Positions 7,349-16,119 of a stretch of 64,000 bases of DNA are shown here, piece after piece. The notes below the pieces were generated by a model. The model had not been told where the DNA came from. It searched no databases and saw only the letters and a program-made list of their open reading frames with translations. Numbering within the stretch: the first letter of the stretch is position 1; every line of letters starts with the position of its first letter. Origin of the DNA: Mycobacterium sp. 236(2023). Lineage in GTDB: Bacteria > Actinomycetota > Actinomycetes > Mycobacteriales > Mycobacteriaceae. The position numbers and the translations under genes were made by a program. Location of the stretch: the NCBI RefSeq assembly GCF_029623955.1, contig NZ_JARSBP010000007.1:124001-188000 (forward strand), in the 5' to 3' direction.

Positions 7349-8265
7349 CCGACACGCTCCTGCATCGGCGCCTCGAATCGTCTGAGCCGGGACACGATCT
7401 GGCGCACCAGCTCTTGATAGTCGGCAGCCAGACCGCTGGGATCACTGGACCACATGGCTCGCGCCGGACTCTGCTTGTCGCGCAGCTTGGCGAGCCGACT
7501 GCGCCGTTCATCCTGCGCCAGCGCCACCAACTCCCCCGCCGTCCTATGCAGCGTCCGCATGTCCACCGCTGCCGCCGGTGCCGAGCGGATGGTGATGTCG
7601 AACGGCGTGGTGCCGCTCCCATCGAGCATCTCGTTGACTTGAGCAAAAACCTCTTCGTTGCGTTTGGTGGCGCGCGGGTTGACGTCGAACAGCAGAACGC
7701 CGAGCAGCTGGATGGACGATCCCTGCTTCCGGGCGTGCCAGAACCGCCGGGCCAGTCGAGCGACACCACCGAGGCTGGCCTGGTCATCGCGGGTGGGAAT
7801 CAGCAGATAGTTGGCCACCGACAGGTAGGTGTCGAGCAGCGGGACGTCGCCGGGGCCCGAATCGATGACCACCAGGTCATAACCCTCGGACTCACACAAG
7901 ATGCTGAGCTGCGCCTCGAGGTTCGCCGCCATATTGATACCGTTCTCGGCCATTACCTGAGCGGTCGCCCCGGCCACGGCCAGGTGCGATCCGCCGGCGA
8001 TGACGTCCAGGTTCGGCCGGACATCGCGCACCGGCGTCAGCGGCAGCCCGAACTGCAGTGTCTGCGCCAGGGACTGGCCGCCATCCCCCGCCACGCCGAG
8101 ATCCTCAACGGTGACGTTGGCTTGTGGGTCGCCGTCGACGACGAGGACGCGACGCCCGCGCTTGCCGGCCGCAGCGATCATCTCGGCGATGGCAGCCACC
8201 GTCGTTGACTTTCCGACGCCGCCCTTCTGATTTGCCACCAGGACCACGCGCGCCTGTCCGTTCAT
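7345..8265 (-). CDS. parA: ParA-family ATPase (partition)
   Basis: The protein has the deviant Walker A motif NQKGGVGKST near residues 12-21, a Walker A' region VLVVDGDPQANV and Walker B DLVVIDSGPG. ParA ATPases move plasmids or chromosomes along the nucleoid with the help of a centromere-binding partner. Its length of about 306 residues is normal. ATG 8265 is chosen because it puts the first beta strand directly after the start; ATG 8271 is equally possible and no ribosome site is visible for either. It is followed by, and overlaps, the RHH-type partner. A second ParA-ParB pair lies at 11446-13001. Confidence 0.85.
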   Translation of the reverse strand: MNGQARVVLVANQKGGVGKSTTVAAIAEMIAAAGKRGRRVLVVDGDPQANVTVEDLGVAGDGGQSLAQTLQFGLPLTPVRDVRPNLDVIAGGSHLAVAGATAQVMAENGINMAANLEAQLSILCESEGYDLVVIDSGPGDVPLLDTYLSVANYLLIPTRDDQASLGGVARLARRFWHARKQGSSIQLLGVLLFDVNPRATKRNEEVFAQVNEMLDGSGTTPFDITIRSAPAAAVDMRTLHRTAGELVALAQDERRSRLAKLRDKQSPARAMWSSDPSGLAADYQELVRQIVSRLRRFEAPMQERVG

Positions 8266-9128
8266 CGTCATACGGGCAACGGTAAGTCTGGGCGTCGTGC
8301 TTACCGGGCTGCCACACCCCCGGTATACCGAACTGTTACACAAGTGTCTGTTGTGACGTGTGTGCTTACTGGTGTGAGTTCGTGAGCACGGACGGGGTGT
8401 CGGGGCGCCAGTCGACCGTCAAGGCTGACGGAAAACGGCACTCGCAAACGTCCGTATCCACGCACGTGGCATCGCGGCCTAGCCCGAACGGATCACCATC
8501 CCGCGCAACGGAATGCCACCCGGACTGTGCAACGTCCCGGCGTATGGCCTGTTGACCGCTCGGAAATCTGGTCGTCGCGTTGACCGTTGGAACGGAGCAC
8601 TGTCCGAACTAACCCACGCTCGTGTATCCGTACGTTTGGTCGCGCGGGATTTCGTCGTTCCATTACCCGGTGCTTGTCCGCCAGATGGCTCGTCTAAGCG
8701 ACGTCAACCAGCCGCCTCTTATCCGGCGGTGACCCCGTCGCTCTCCCGCAATCATCACGGTGCTGAGCCCGTCACTCATCTGCTTACCGCCCGTCACTCA
8801 TCCCGTTCATAGCTCGTCAAAGACCCGGATATCGCAGGTAACGTGTACTTTTCACACCGGCTCAGGTGGTGTGGAAGGGGAGGGCGCGCGGTCTCTCTAT
8901 GACAGGATCCCGGCGGGCCGGCTTACCCGCCGAGCCGACGCCGAAGGAGCCTGCGGTAGCCCCTCGTAAATCGCGGCGGTGTGTAGTGAGCCGGAAAAGG
9001 GGAGGCGGGACCTCATCCGCCCACTGCAAAGCCGTGCCCTACAGGCAACCTGGGTGCCGCTGCGCGGACGGCTTCTATGGCACGCGGCACCACCGCGGGG
9101 CGAGGACCGCCGACGGGGGAGAGGGTCG
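8266..9128. other. Non-coding stretch upstream of parA with 13-bp direct repeats
   Basis: I see no convincing gene here. CCCGTCACTCATC occurs at 8768-8780 and again at 8790-8802, a spacing of 22 bases or two helical turns. TGCTTACC or TGCTTACT recurs at about 8299, 8370 and 8781. This is a candidate control or origin region. An ORF starting around 8866 to 8899 (containing a CRCADGFYGTRHHR motif) is possible but unsupported. Confidence 0.4.
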
Positions 9129-9902
9129 CTATCCGGACGCGCGCAGAGCCTCGGCCGTGCTGCCGATTCCGGCGAAGCGACTGCGGAGTTCGTCGACGCG
9201 ACTCAGAGTCGTGTGAACACGGTGGGGCCGGCTGCTGTCGAGGGCTATCACCGCAGCGGCGGTGCGCAATTCGGCGGCTGCGAGCCCGACGAGCACCATG
9301 GTCGCCGGCGTCAGAACGCCGTCGCGAAGGTCGATGGCCAGCTCGTCGATCCACTCCCGCTCGACATCCTCGAGGTGGTACCGGTGGGCGTGGTCGATTA
9401 TGGCGCCGGCCAGCGAACGCACCTGCTCGCCATGCAGCTCAAGCCAATGAAGCTCGGCGGAGCGGCGCTCACCCGCCGTGCGCGCGGCCTGGCGCTCGGC
9501 CCGGGTGATCTTCTCGTCGGGCCGGTCAAAGCGCAGCAGAGCCTCGAGGCGATCGATACGGTCAAGCACTCCTTGCTTGCCGACGCCCACCTGCGACCCC
9601 AGCTGAGACAGGAACAACCCCCGGTCGCGGCCCGCTTTAAGGAAGTGCAGCTCGCGACGCCGATCTTCCCACCACAGCCAGTTGTTGAGAATTAGAGCGT
9701 CACAAATATCGGCTTGCAACACCCACCGGGGGATGTCGGGCCCGCTGTATTTCTGCAGGTAATCGAGCACTTCCCGCGGATCGGAGTCCTCGGAATCGGG
9801 GAGAAGTTCACGGTGCCGGTCATCGACTTTGTCGCGCCGTCGCGCGATGACTGTGATGGCTCGAGCCGCCTCGGTTCGATGAACCATAGGGCGCGTCGCC
9901 AT
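9129..9902 (-). CDS. Hypothetical protein with an HTH-like segment
   Basis: This 257-residue protein is mostly helical and charged. Residues about 92-122 (LFLSQLGSQVGVGKQGVLDR) look like a helix-turn-helix, and the C terminus has further helices with no transmembrane segment or signal peptide. No family is recognised. It is transcribed in the same direction as parA (857 bases upstream), and two GATTTACCGCGGTAAATC palindromes lie 209 and 327 bases before its start. It may be the binder of those sites, or be regulated by them; both ideas are inference. No ribosome site is evident at ATG 9902. Confidence 0.55.
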   Translation of the reverse strand: MATRPMVHRTEAARAITVIARRRDKVDDRHRELLPDSEDSDPREVLDYLQKYSGPDIPRWVLQADICDALILNNWLWWEDRRRELHFLKAGRDRGLFLSQLGSQVGVGKQGVLDRIDRLEALLRFDRPDEKITRAERQAARTAGERRSAELHWLELHGEQVRSLAGAIIDHAHRYHLEDVEREWIDELAIDLRDGVLTPATMVLVGLAAAELRTAAAVIALDSSRPHRVHTTLSRVDELRSRFAGIGSTAEALRASG

Positions 9903-10110
9903 GCAGTCAGTATTTCACTGACGCATAGGATTTCGCGTCGCAAGGCTGGCGTGTCCGACGGCCCAAGTAGACCCTGAGCGTCTCTGAACTATAGCGCCCA
10001 CCCGCGCCGCGTATCGAGGCGCTCGGCGAACCGGCCAATGAGAGCCATAGGGGTGCTTCGGGTCGCGGAGGGGACGAGCCCAACCTACCGCCTACGTATC
10101 GTCACGTTAC

Positions 10111-10128
10111 GATTTACCGCGGTAAATC
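10111..10128. repeat. GATTTACCGCGGTAAATC palindrome, copy 2
   Basis: This is an exact 18-base copy of the core found at 6591-6616. It lies 118 bases (start to start) from copy 3, in the gap upstream of the 9129-9902 gene. Confidence 0.75.
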
Positions 10129-10228
10129 CGATTGTGGTTGTCGCGACCGCTGACAACGGCAGCCCTATCAACGGAGTCTCCTCAAGCGGGGGTTCCTACG
10201 CCGCAACAAAGAGCGGCGCGGTGGGTCT

Positions 10229-10246
10229 GATTTACCGCGGTAAATC
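10229..10246. repeat. GATTTACCGCGGTAAATC palindrome, copy 3
   Basis: This is an exact 18-base copy of the core at 6591-6616 and 10111-10128. Together the three copies bracket the RHH-parA-9129 gene group. Confidence 0.75.
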
Positions 10247-10619
10247 CAATTGCGCTCAGCGCATCCGCCGACTGCTGCACGGGCAGCGGGTTTAAGTCGT
10301 CGTTGGGCAAGGCCGGTGTCGCGGCGGACGTACGGCGTGACGAGGTCTGACTCAACGCGCAGCAGCCCGGTGCATCTAGGTCGGCAATGTCCATCAGCAC
10401 GATCGACATCCCCGGGGCGTTGCTTCGTTGTTTAGCTGCCCGTAGGGCCCTCCCCAGTCCAGCCGATGCTGTTAGGAATCAGCGCAGTGTCTGCCGAGCG
10501 CGTATTACTGGACCGGCGCGGCATCTCACGGTCCGCGGTCCGACAAGGGCCGTCCGCCTCTCCGCGGTCGCGCTGCAAGGGCGTGGTGCAGCTCGACCCG
10601 GCGTTCTACGCTGAGCGCT

Positions 10620-10892
10620 ATGGGGAAGTGGGGGGATTCTTTCGCGCGCTGGTACTACGGCCGAGGCAAGGGCCAACAGTTTTTGCTCTGCCTGAGTTTG
10701 GTCGTGATGGTGTCTATCGGTCTGGTGCTGTTGGATCCAACGCCTGAGCGGCAGCCGAAAGGAGCGGTAGAGATTCAGTGCGGATCTGAAGGCTTGTCGA
10801 GGATCTATCTCAGCGTCGACGATCCGCGGTGGGGCACTAAGGGACTCAGCAATGCCGATCTCGACCGCATATGCGATGAAGAACTTCGATGA
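10620..10892 (+). CDS. Small single-pass membrane protein
   Basis: This 90-residue protein has a basic N terminus (WYYGRGKGQQ), one hydrophobic segment at about residues 21-39 (FLLCLSLVVMVSIGLVLL) and a soluble acidic tail with one Cys (EIQCGSEG). The layout suggests a type II or signal-anchored membrane protein with the tail outside. It lacks a clear ribosome site and no family is recognised. It stands alone between two intergenic gaps in the partition region. Confidence 0.5.
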   Translation: MGKWGDSFARWYYGRGKGQQFLLCLSLVVMVSIGLVLLDPTPERQPKGAVEIQCGSEGLSRIYLSVDDPRWGTKGLSNADLDRICDEELR

Positions 10893-11445
10893 CCACGGGA
10901 TAACGAACGACTCGGCACAGACGATCCGGAATGGGCGCCCGAGAGGTCATGCTCACTGCTGATCGTGGACGTCGGCATCGCCCGTTATCACTGCGTTCTT
11001 CGCGATTGGGGGGCACCGAGCAGTGCTCCGTCGGACCGAGACCGAATGGCTTCCGCTCCAACGACGCTGTGTACCTTCAGAGCCCCCGGGACCATGCACG
11101 AAGAGCCACACAACGATCCAGGTGATCAGTCGACCCGAGGGACGGAATAGAGCTCTGCTGCCGGGGCCTACTTACGACGCCAGGACGATGTCGTTCGGCT
11201 CCCGGTCGACGACATCAAGCTCGTAGTTACCGACTACCCGACGAAACGGAGAAGCGCGAACTCCAGCGTTAGCGAGGCCCGCGTCATTCCGAGACGACGG
11301 AACTGACGCGCCAGGGCCACTCGACCTCTGGCGGGGGAGTGGAGCCAGCGTGTCGCGCGGCGCCGGTAGCTCCCGCAGGCTAGGTTGATCGCGTCTGATC
11401 CGAAGTACTCCGCTGTGCGGGGGAAGCATACGGAAGGGCCATCTG
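10893..11445. other. Gap before the second parA, no gene seen
   Basis: This 553-base stretch shows no coherent reading frame. It must hold the promoter of the parA-parB operon that starts at 11446, and may hold its centromere site, but I see no perfect palindrome or repeat array. Confidence 0.35.
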
Positions 11446-12159
11446 ATGGCTATTCATGTCCTGCTCAATCAAAAGGGCGGCGTCGGCAAGAGCACACTCT
11501 CGGTCAATCTGGCCGCGGTGACCGCTGACGTCCTGAATCGCGGCGACGATCCCGAGGCGAGTTCGCCGGTGCTCGCGTTGTCGGTCGACCCGCAGGGCTC
11601 GGCGGTCTGGTGGGCGTCACGGATGGACGATTTGCCGTTTCACATCGCGCAGGCCCACGACGATCTCGAGAACCTCGCCAAGCTGAAAGACTTGCCCGGC
11701 ATCCAACATGTCTACGTTGACACCCCGGGCTGGATCGACCTCGACACGAACGGTGATGGCGGTGACCCTCTGGGCCGCGGGCCCGCCGCTGACGTGCTGC
11801 GCGCGGTGCTGGACATGGCCGACCAAGTCATCGTGCCCATCGAACCTGAGCCCTTGAGCTTCGACCCGACCGCTCGCACCATCAGCAAGGTCATCCAGCC
11901 TCGTGGGCTGCGCTACCTCGTGGTCATCAACAACTGGGATCCCCGCGACGGCGTCTACGACCTCAACCAGACCAAAGAGTTCGTGAAAGCCAACGGCTGG
12001 CCCTTGGCCAACACCGTGATCCGGCACTACAAACTGCACGTCCGCGCCAGCGCGGAAGGACAAGTCGTCACCGAATATCCGGCCAACCGGGTGGCACTGC
12101 AAGCCCGCGAGGACTTCTACAAATTCGCCCTCGAGCTCAACGTCGGAGCGACCCGCTGA
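11446..12159 (+). CDS. parA: ParA-family ATPase of a ParA-ParB pair
   Basis: The Walker A motif LNQKGGVGKSTLS begins at residue 7, followed by ALSVDPQGSAVWWAS (Walker A') and HVYVDTPGWIDLD (Walker B). At 237 residues it is a short ParA without an N-terminal HTH, as in type Ib systems. GGAAGGG lies eight bases before ATG 11446. Its last base is the first base of the parB start (TGATG), so the two are translated together. It differs strongly from the ParA at 7345-8265, so the replicon carries two independent partition ATPases. Confidence 0.9.
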   Translation: MAIHVLLNQKGGVGKSTLSVNLAAVTADVLNRGDDPEASSPVLALSVDPQGSAVWWASRMDDLPFHIAQAHDDLENLAKLKDLPGIQHVYVDTPGWIDLDTNGDGGDPLGRGPAADVLRAVLDMADQVIVPIEPEPLSFDPTARTISKVIQPRGLRYLVVINNWDPRDGVYDLNQTKEFVKANGWPLANTVIRHYKLHVRASAEGQVVTEYPANRVALQAREDFYKFALELNVGATR

Positions 12160-13001
12160 TGGCCCGCGGACAGCGCGTCAATCTGGCCGAACTGCACACA
12201 GTCGTCGGGGACAAGTCGCCGGTGGAGAAGGGGCAGCCCAAACGCGACGACCCACCGGGGCACGCCGTCGCATTGACGGAGCTCACTGCCAACCCGCGCA
12301 ATCCGCGCGAGGAGCTCGGTGACCTCGCCGACCTCGCGTCCATCGCGGACATCCAGCTGCAGCCTGCCACCGTGGTGACGCGCGAGGCGTATCTGAAGCT
12401 TTATCCCGAGGACACCATCACGACGCGCTATGTCGTCGTGAACGGCTGCCGGCGACTGGCGGCAGCCCACAAGTACGGACGCAGTGACCTGGCGATCGTC
12501 GTCAACGACACCGTCGCCCGCGACCGGATCACGCTCATCTCAGCCAGCATCGCCGAGAACGTCGATCGCCAGGACTTCGATGTCATCGAAGAGGCCCGTG
12601 CCGTGGAGGCGCTTGTCCAGGAATGCGGTTTCGCGGACGTAGCCGCTGACCGCCTCCGGAAGTCCACGGCCTGGGTCTCGCAGCGGCGTGCGCTGTTGCA
12701 CCTTGCTCCTGAGCTCCAAACCGCTTTGCGGCGTGGGGAACTCGCCGTCCGGGAAGCACGCCAGCTGGCGCGCGTTCCGTTGGAACAGCAGGTCGCCCGC
12801 TGGCAGGCAGCGCTTGACCGCGACAACGCGGGGGAGGGGAGCGAATCCGATAAGCGACCGCCGAGCCGGTCTCGGGTCATATCGTCGGCGATCGCAGACT
12901 TCTCGGCCAAACCGGAACTGTTGGTCAATGCGCTGCGCACCTACCTGGGTCCCGAGGGCGCCGAACGCCTGCGGCACCTGCTGGGGGAGAAAGACAAGTA
13001 A
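12159..13001 (+). CDS. parB: ParB-family centromere-binding protein
   Basis: This 280-residue protein has the ParB N-terminal domain with RYVVVNGCRRLAAAHKYG, matching the ERR-box region that binds CTP. This is followed by ASIAENVDRQDFDVIEEA and a helix-turn-helix (FADVAADRLRKSTAWVSQRR, residues about 154-173), then a linker and a short C-terminal dimerisation segment. It would bind the centromere and activate the ParA encoded immediately upstream. The ERR box is changed (GCRR rather than GERR), as in several actinobacterial plasmid ParBs. It converges on the 13005 gene with only three bases between the stops. Confidence 0.88.
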   Translation: MARGQRVNLAELHTVVGDKSPVEKGQPKRDDPPGHAVALTELTANPRNPREELGDLADLASIADIQLQPATVVTREAYLKLYPEDTITTRYVVVNGCRRLAAAHKYGRSDLAIVVNDTVARDRITLISASIAENVDRQDFDVIEEARAVEALVQECGFADVAADRLRKSTAWVSQRRALLHLAPELQTALRRGELAVREARQLARVPLEQQVARWQAALDRDNAGEGSESDKRPPSRSRVISSAIADFSAKPELLVNALRTYLGPEGAERLRHLLGEKDK

Positions 13002-13004
13002 CGG

Positions 13005-13445
13005 CTACAGGTCGGCCAGGTCGCCGAGGTGGCCGGGAGTCATGAACTGACCTAGTGCGTCCAAGTACCGCTGGGCGACCGCTCGGTACTTTTCGGCTGA
13101 GTCGTGGCCGGCCCCGCCAGCGTCGAGCAGATCTTGCTGCGCCGCAATCAGAAGCCGGTTGGCTTCTTGCAGCGACAGCACCTGAGCACGGAGATCCTGC
13201 ACCACCACGTCGGGGGCGGTCGGCGTCGGCGCGGGTACCGGCGCCACGGGAAGCTCGCTGGTGTAGACGTACCAGCGCAACCGCTCGGGACGCGGCAGCG
13301 CACCGCCGCGCAACTGGCCAGCGGTGATCGCCTTGATCAGCGTGCGGGGATCCTTGCCGAGCTTTGTGGCAGCCTCCTGCAACGGAACCACATCTCCCTG
13401 TGGTTCCGTCTCGACGCCTGGTGGTGGCTGCTTCGGCTGACTCAT
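13005..13445 (-). CDS. HTH protein with coiled-coil tail, beside parB
   Basis: Residues about 18-65 (VPLQEAATKLGKDPRTLIKA, then WYVYTSEL) look like a MerR/excisionase-type winged helix in which a helix-turn-helix is followed by a short wing. A Pro-rich linker leads to a predicted coiled coil at about 80-135 (VQDLRAQVLSLQEANRLLIA). The protein has no signal peptide. It converges with parB and diverges from the 57-residue RHH gene. A role in plasmid copy or partition control is plausible but is inference. Confidence 0.6.
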   Translation of the reverse strand: MSQPKQPPPGVETEPQGDVVPLQEAATKLGKDPRTLIKAITAGQLRGGALPRPERLRWYVYTSELPVAPVPAPTPTAPDVVVQDLRAQVLSLQEANRLLIAAQQDLLDAGGAGHDSAEKYRAVAQRYLDALGQFMTPGHLGDLADL

Positions 13446-13550
13446 CTCGCTTTCGCATGTCGACGCTGCGACGTTAGAAGCATTATGCTCCTAGTTAACG
13501 GCATTGGGAACGACACGAGGTATCCGTTGTCGCCAGGATGCTCCAAAATA

Positions 13551-13566
13551 ACGACATCGATGTCGT
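13551..13566. promoter_or_regulatory. 16-bp palindrome in a divergent promoter region
   Basis: ACGACATCGATGTCGT is a perfect palindrome. It lies between the divergent 13005-13445 and 13633 genes, 67 bases before the RHH start, and may be the operator of that small protein. Confidence 0.5.
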
Positions 13567-13632
13567 AAACTAGGGACATCGCGCAGCGTTGCGCTTGGAC
13601 TTGACGATGACCGGACCGGGAAGGATGCGGCC

Positions 13633-13806
13633 ATGAGCGGTATGAGGGGCAGTGAAACCCGCCAGCTGACCAAGGGCGTCTTCGTGCGGTTCACCCACGC
13701 CCAGCTCGAGCTCTTGCAGGAAGCTGCGACCCATGAAGGGGTGAGCTTGCCGCAGTTGCTGCGTGATCGCGTGCTCAGTCCCGATATGGAGCGCGCCGCC
13801 TCGTAA
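13633..13806 (+). CDS. 57-residue ribbon-helix-helix protein
   Basis: The reading frame from ATG 13633 to TAA 13806 encodes a 57-residue protein with the RHH pattern: a short strand (GVFVRFTHAQLEL), helix A (LLQEAATHEG) and helix B (SLPQLLRDRVL). GGGAAGGA lies before the start, a strong ribosome site. RHH proteins of this size bind palindromic operators as dimers and often control plasmid partition, copy number or toxin genes. The 16-bp palindrome upstream is the obvious candidate target. It is divergent from the coiled-coil HTH gene and converges on the ligase gene. Confidence 0.65.
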   Translation: MSGMRGSETRQLTKGVFVRFTHAQLELLQEAATHEGVSLPQLLRDRVLSPDMERAAS

Positions 13807-13826
13807 GAGCCCGCGCCGCCGGCAGC

Positions 13827-14801
13827 TCAGCAGGCCGGCAGAATCACCGCTTCGGCGTGAAAGCCGTCGGCCCGTAACCCTTTCCACGATGCGTGACGCA
13901 GACCGCCTCGAAACTCCCGGTACTCGACGTCGGCAACGAGGACCGGATCGACCCAATGCACACCTGGACCGAGGACGTCCGGCGCGTCGTCGACAAACGG
14001 GCATCGGTCTCGAGTCAGCGGTGCGAGCGCGTCTATCAGCTGGCGGCGGATGCGGGCCGACAGTCCGGCACTGACCGCGCCGCAGTAGGTCAAGCGGCCG
14101 TCGGAGTCACAGCCGCCGACGACGACCGCGCCCACCGAATGCCGGTTGACGCCACGGCCGGGCAACCAGCCACAGACGACAAACTCGCTGCGCCGTCGGA
14201 GCGGTGTCTTGATCCAGTCTCGCGAACGCGTCGACGGCATGTAGGGCGAGTCGAGACGCTTGTTGACTATCCCCTCGAGGTTTCCCTCGGCAGCTACGGC
14301 GAGCACGATCGCTGGGTCGCATGATTGCCAGCTGCTCGTGATGCGGATACGGCTGTCACGTGACGTTTCGCGGAGCTGGTCAAGGATCGCCCGGCGATCG
14401 ACGAAGGGGAGGTGCATCAGCGTCTTGCCGTCGACGGCGAGGACGTCAAAGACGAAGAACTGCACCGGACAACGACGCAACAGCGCAGGCGTCGGTCGCC
14501 GATTCTGCGGCCAGCGCTGCTGGAGACACGAGAACGATGGCGCCCCATCCGGGCCTAGCGCGACGATCTCACCGTCGAGAACGATCTGGCGGTGGGGGAG
14601 TGCGCTCGGTAGCGCTGCGGCGATCTCAGGAAAAGTGTGCGTGATGTCAGCGCCATTGCGGCTCAGCAGCCTCGCTGTCCCCGCCTCGACGATCGCGAGG
14701 CCGCGCTGGCCGTCGTACTTGGCTTCGACGGCGAAGTTCTCGAAGGCCGCCGGTGGTGGGCCGGCAGTGGCGAGCATTGGGCGGAGGCTGAGCAAATCCA
14801 T
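13827..14801 (-). CDS. ATP-dependent DNA ligase (single catalytic core)
   Basis: From ATG 14801 the protein is 324 residues. The adenylation motif EAKYDGQRG places the nucleophilic Lys at residue 28. Further ligase motifs follow: QIVLDGEIVA, QFFVFDVLAVDG, EGIVNKRLDS and DWIKTPLRRRSEFVVCGW, then an OB-fold region. This is the size and order of mycobacterial LigC or the ligase part of LigD, enzymes that seal nicks in repair. The frame extends upstream to 15047 but that part lacks ligase character. It is divergent from the FHA-HTH gene with a 154-base gap, and has no Ku or primase neighbour in the window. Confidence 0.88.
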   Translation of the reverse strand: MDLLSLRPMLATAGPPPAAFENFAVEAKYDGQRGLAIVEAGTARLLSRNGADITHTFPEIAAALPSALPHRQIVLDGEIVALGPDGAPSFSCLQQRWPQNRRPTPALLRRCPVQFFVFDVLAVDGKTLMHLPFVDRRAILDQLRETSRDSRIRITSSWQSCDPAIVLAVAAEGNLEGIVNKRLDSPYMPSTRSRDWIKTPLRRRSEFVVCGWLPGRGVNRHSVGAVVVGGCDSDGRLTYCGAVSAGLSARIRRQLIDALAPLTRDRCPFVDDAPDVLGPGVHWVDPVLVADVEYREFRGGLRHASWKGLRADGFHAEAVILPAC

Positions 14802-14955
14802 GGCAATCACGGCGATTGTAGGCCGAGTCGCGGGCTCCTCCCGCAGTGTCACCCTAGTAGCGGCAGACCCCCGACCGCTACGCAACTCTGATGCGCGTGC
14901 CAACCCGTAGCACGGTGTAGCGTTTGTGCAGCGCATCGGGGAAGGAAATGTAGCG

Positions 14956-16119
14956 TTGGACAATAGCGATAGCCGCCCGACTGTCGACGGTAAGTCAAGT
15001 ATTGCTTTGCCCGCCTTGACGATTCGCGTCGGTAGCCAGAGCTTCACCGTTCAAGCCGAGGACGGTCCCATCAGCATCGGGCGCGAATTTCCGGCGCAGA
15101 TCCAGATCGCCGACCCGCGTATCTCCCGTAATCACCTGCGTCTCGAGGCCCACGGCGACCGGTGGACTGGCAGCGACCACAGCACCAATGGCACCTATCA
15201 CGCGGGGGTGCGGGAAGAGTCGCTGATCGTGACCGACGGTATGACCGTCCACCTCGGCAACGCCGACGGATTCCCGGTGCACTTCTCATTCGACGAGGCC
15301 CATGCTCGCGCCGAAACCGGGTACATGCCTGAGCTCACGGTGGTCCAAGACGACTCTGCAGAGGGGGATGAGACCGATGTCGACTACGACTCCGAAACGA
15401 CCGACCCTGACGTCGCCCGCGTGGGGGCGGCCGTCGCGGCGCGACGACGGGAGCTCAACATTTCTCAGCGCACCTTGGCGCGCGACAAGATCGTCAACGC
15501 CGGCGCTCTCATTCACTTCGAGAAGGGGCGGAGCTGGCCGCACAGCTCCACCCGCGCAAAGCTCGAGAAGGTGTTGAAGTGGCCGCCGGGCACGATCGAT
15601 CGGATCAAGGAGGATCCCACTTTCACGCCCGGTACCCACCGGGTCACCGACAGCGACCCCACTGAAATCATCGTGCCCACGTTGCAATTGCCGCTCATGG
15701 CGGATGCGGTGGAGCTGGCGCTGCGCAACATCATTACGACGTTCGAGAACCTGCCCAGCACCACTGATAGCTCCTTCGGTCCGCGAATTATGGCTGTACT
15801 TAACGACCTTCGGCGGCTCGAAGCGTTGACCGCCGATGTCGCACAGAACATGAAAGGTGGACCCGAAGCGATTCTGCTGACAGGAAGGGTTCGCAAGTCC
15901 TATCGGGACGCAATGCTGAAAGCGGCAGAGGCGCCTAATGCGACGATCGGGCAGAGGCTGTTCGCAGCCCGCCACCGAGCGCAGCTGAGCATCGCCGAAG
16001 TAGCAAGTGCTGCAGACGTTTCCACGGATGCCGTCACCGCGGCGGAGGCGGACCAGATCCTGCGGCCCGCCGACACCGAGGCGCTCGAGGACCTGCTGGA
16101 GTCCCTCGACGAGCTCTGA
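14956..16119 (+). CDS. FHA domain fused to a dual helix-turn-helix regulator
   Basis: TTG 14956 is preceded by GGGGAAGGAA at 14938-14947, which fixes the start. Residues about 22-105 form an FHA domain with the phosphothreonine-binding residues in GREF, ISRNH and STNGT. Residues about 150-215 are an XRE domain (RRRELNISQRTLARDK, FEKGRSWP), then a helical spacer and a second HTH-like segment at about 335-375 (HRAQLSIAEVASAADVS). The last two parts are paralogous to the 2105-2815 protein. FHA domains read phosphorylation by Ser/Thr kinases, so it may be a phosphorylation-controlled repressor or activator. The large exported protein follows 400 bases downstream. Confidence 0.85.
   Translation: MDNSDSRPTVDGKSSIALPALTIRVGSQSFTVQAEDGPISIGREFPAQIQIADPRISRNHLRLEAHGDRWTGSDHSTNGTYHAGVREESLIVTDGMTVHLGNADGFPVHFSFDEAHARAETGYMPELTVVQDDSAEGDETDVDYDSETTDPDVARVGAAVAARRRELNISQRTLARDKIVNAGALIHFEKGRSWPHSSTRAKLEKVLKWPPGTIDRIKEDPTFTPGTHRVTDSDPTEIIVPTLQLPLMADAVELALRNIITTFENLPSTTDSSFGPRIMAVLNDLRRLEALTADVAQNMKGGPEAILLTGRVRKSYRDAMLKAAEAPNATIGQRLFAARHRAQLSIAEVASAADVSTDAVTAAEADQILRPADTEALEDLLESLDEL

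Larger units (their letters stand above)
9903..10619. other. Gap holding two palindromes, no gene seen
   Basis: No coding sequence is convincing here. The stretch contains the palindromes at 10111 and 10229 and a partial match (CCTACCGCCTACG) near 10084. The ORFs through it read across the palindromes and lack ribosome sites. Confidence 0.45.

Noticed and set aside
8979..9695. Plus-strand ORF of 238 codons opposite the 9129-9902 gene
   Set aside because: The minus-strand protein has more natural composition and helix pattern; this frame is Arg/Pro-rich without motifs.
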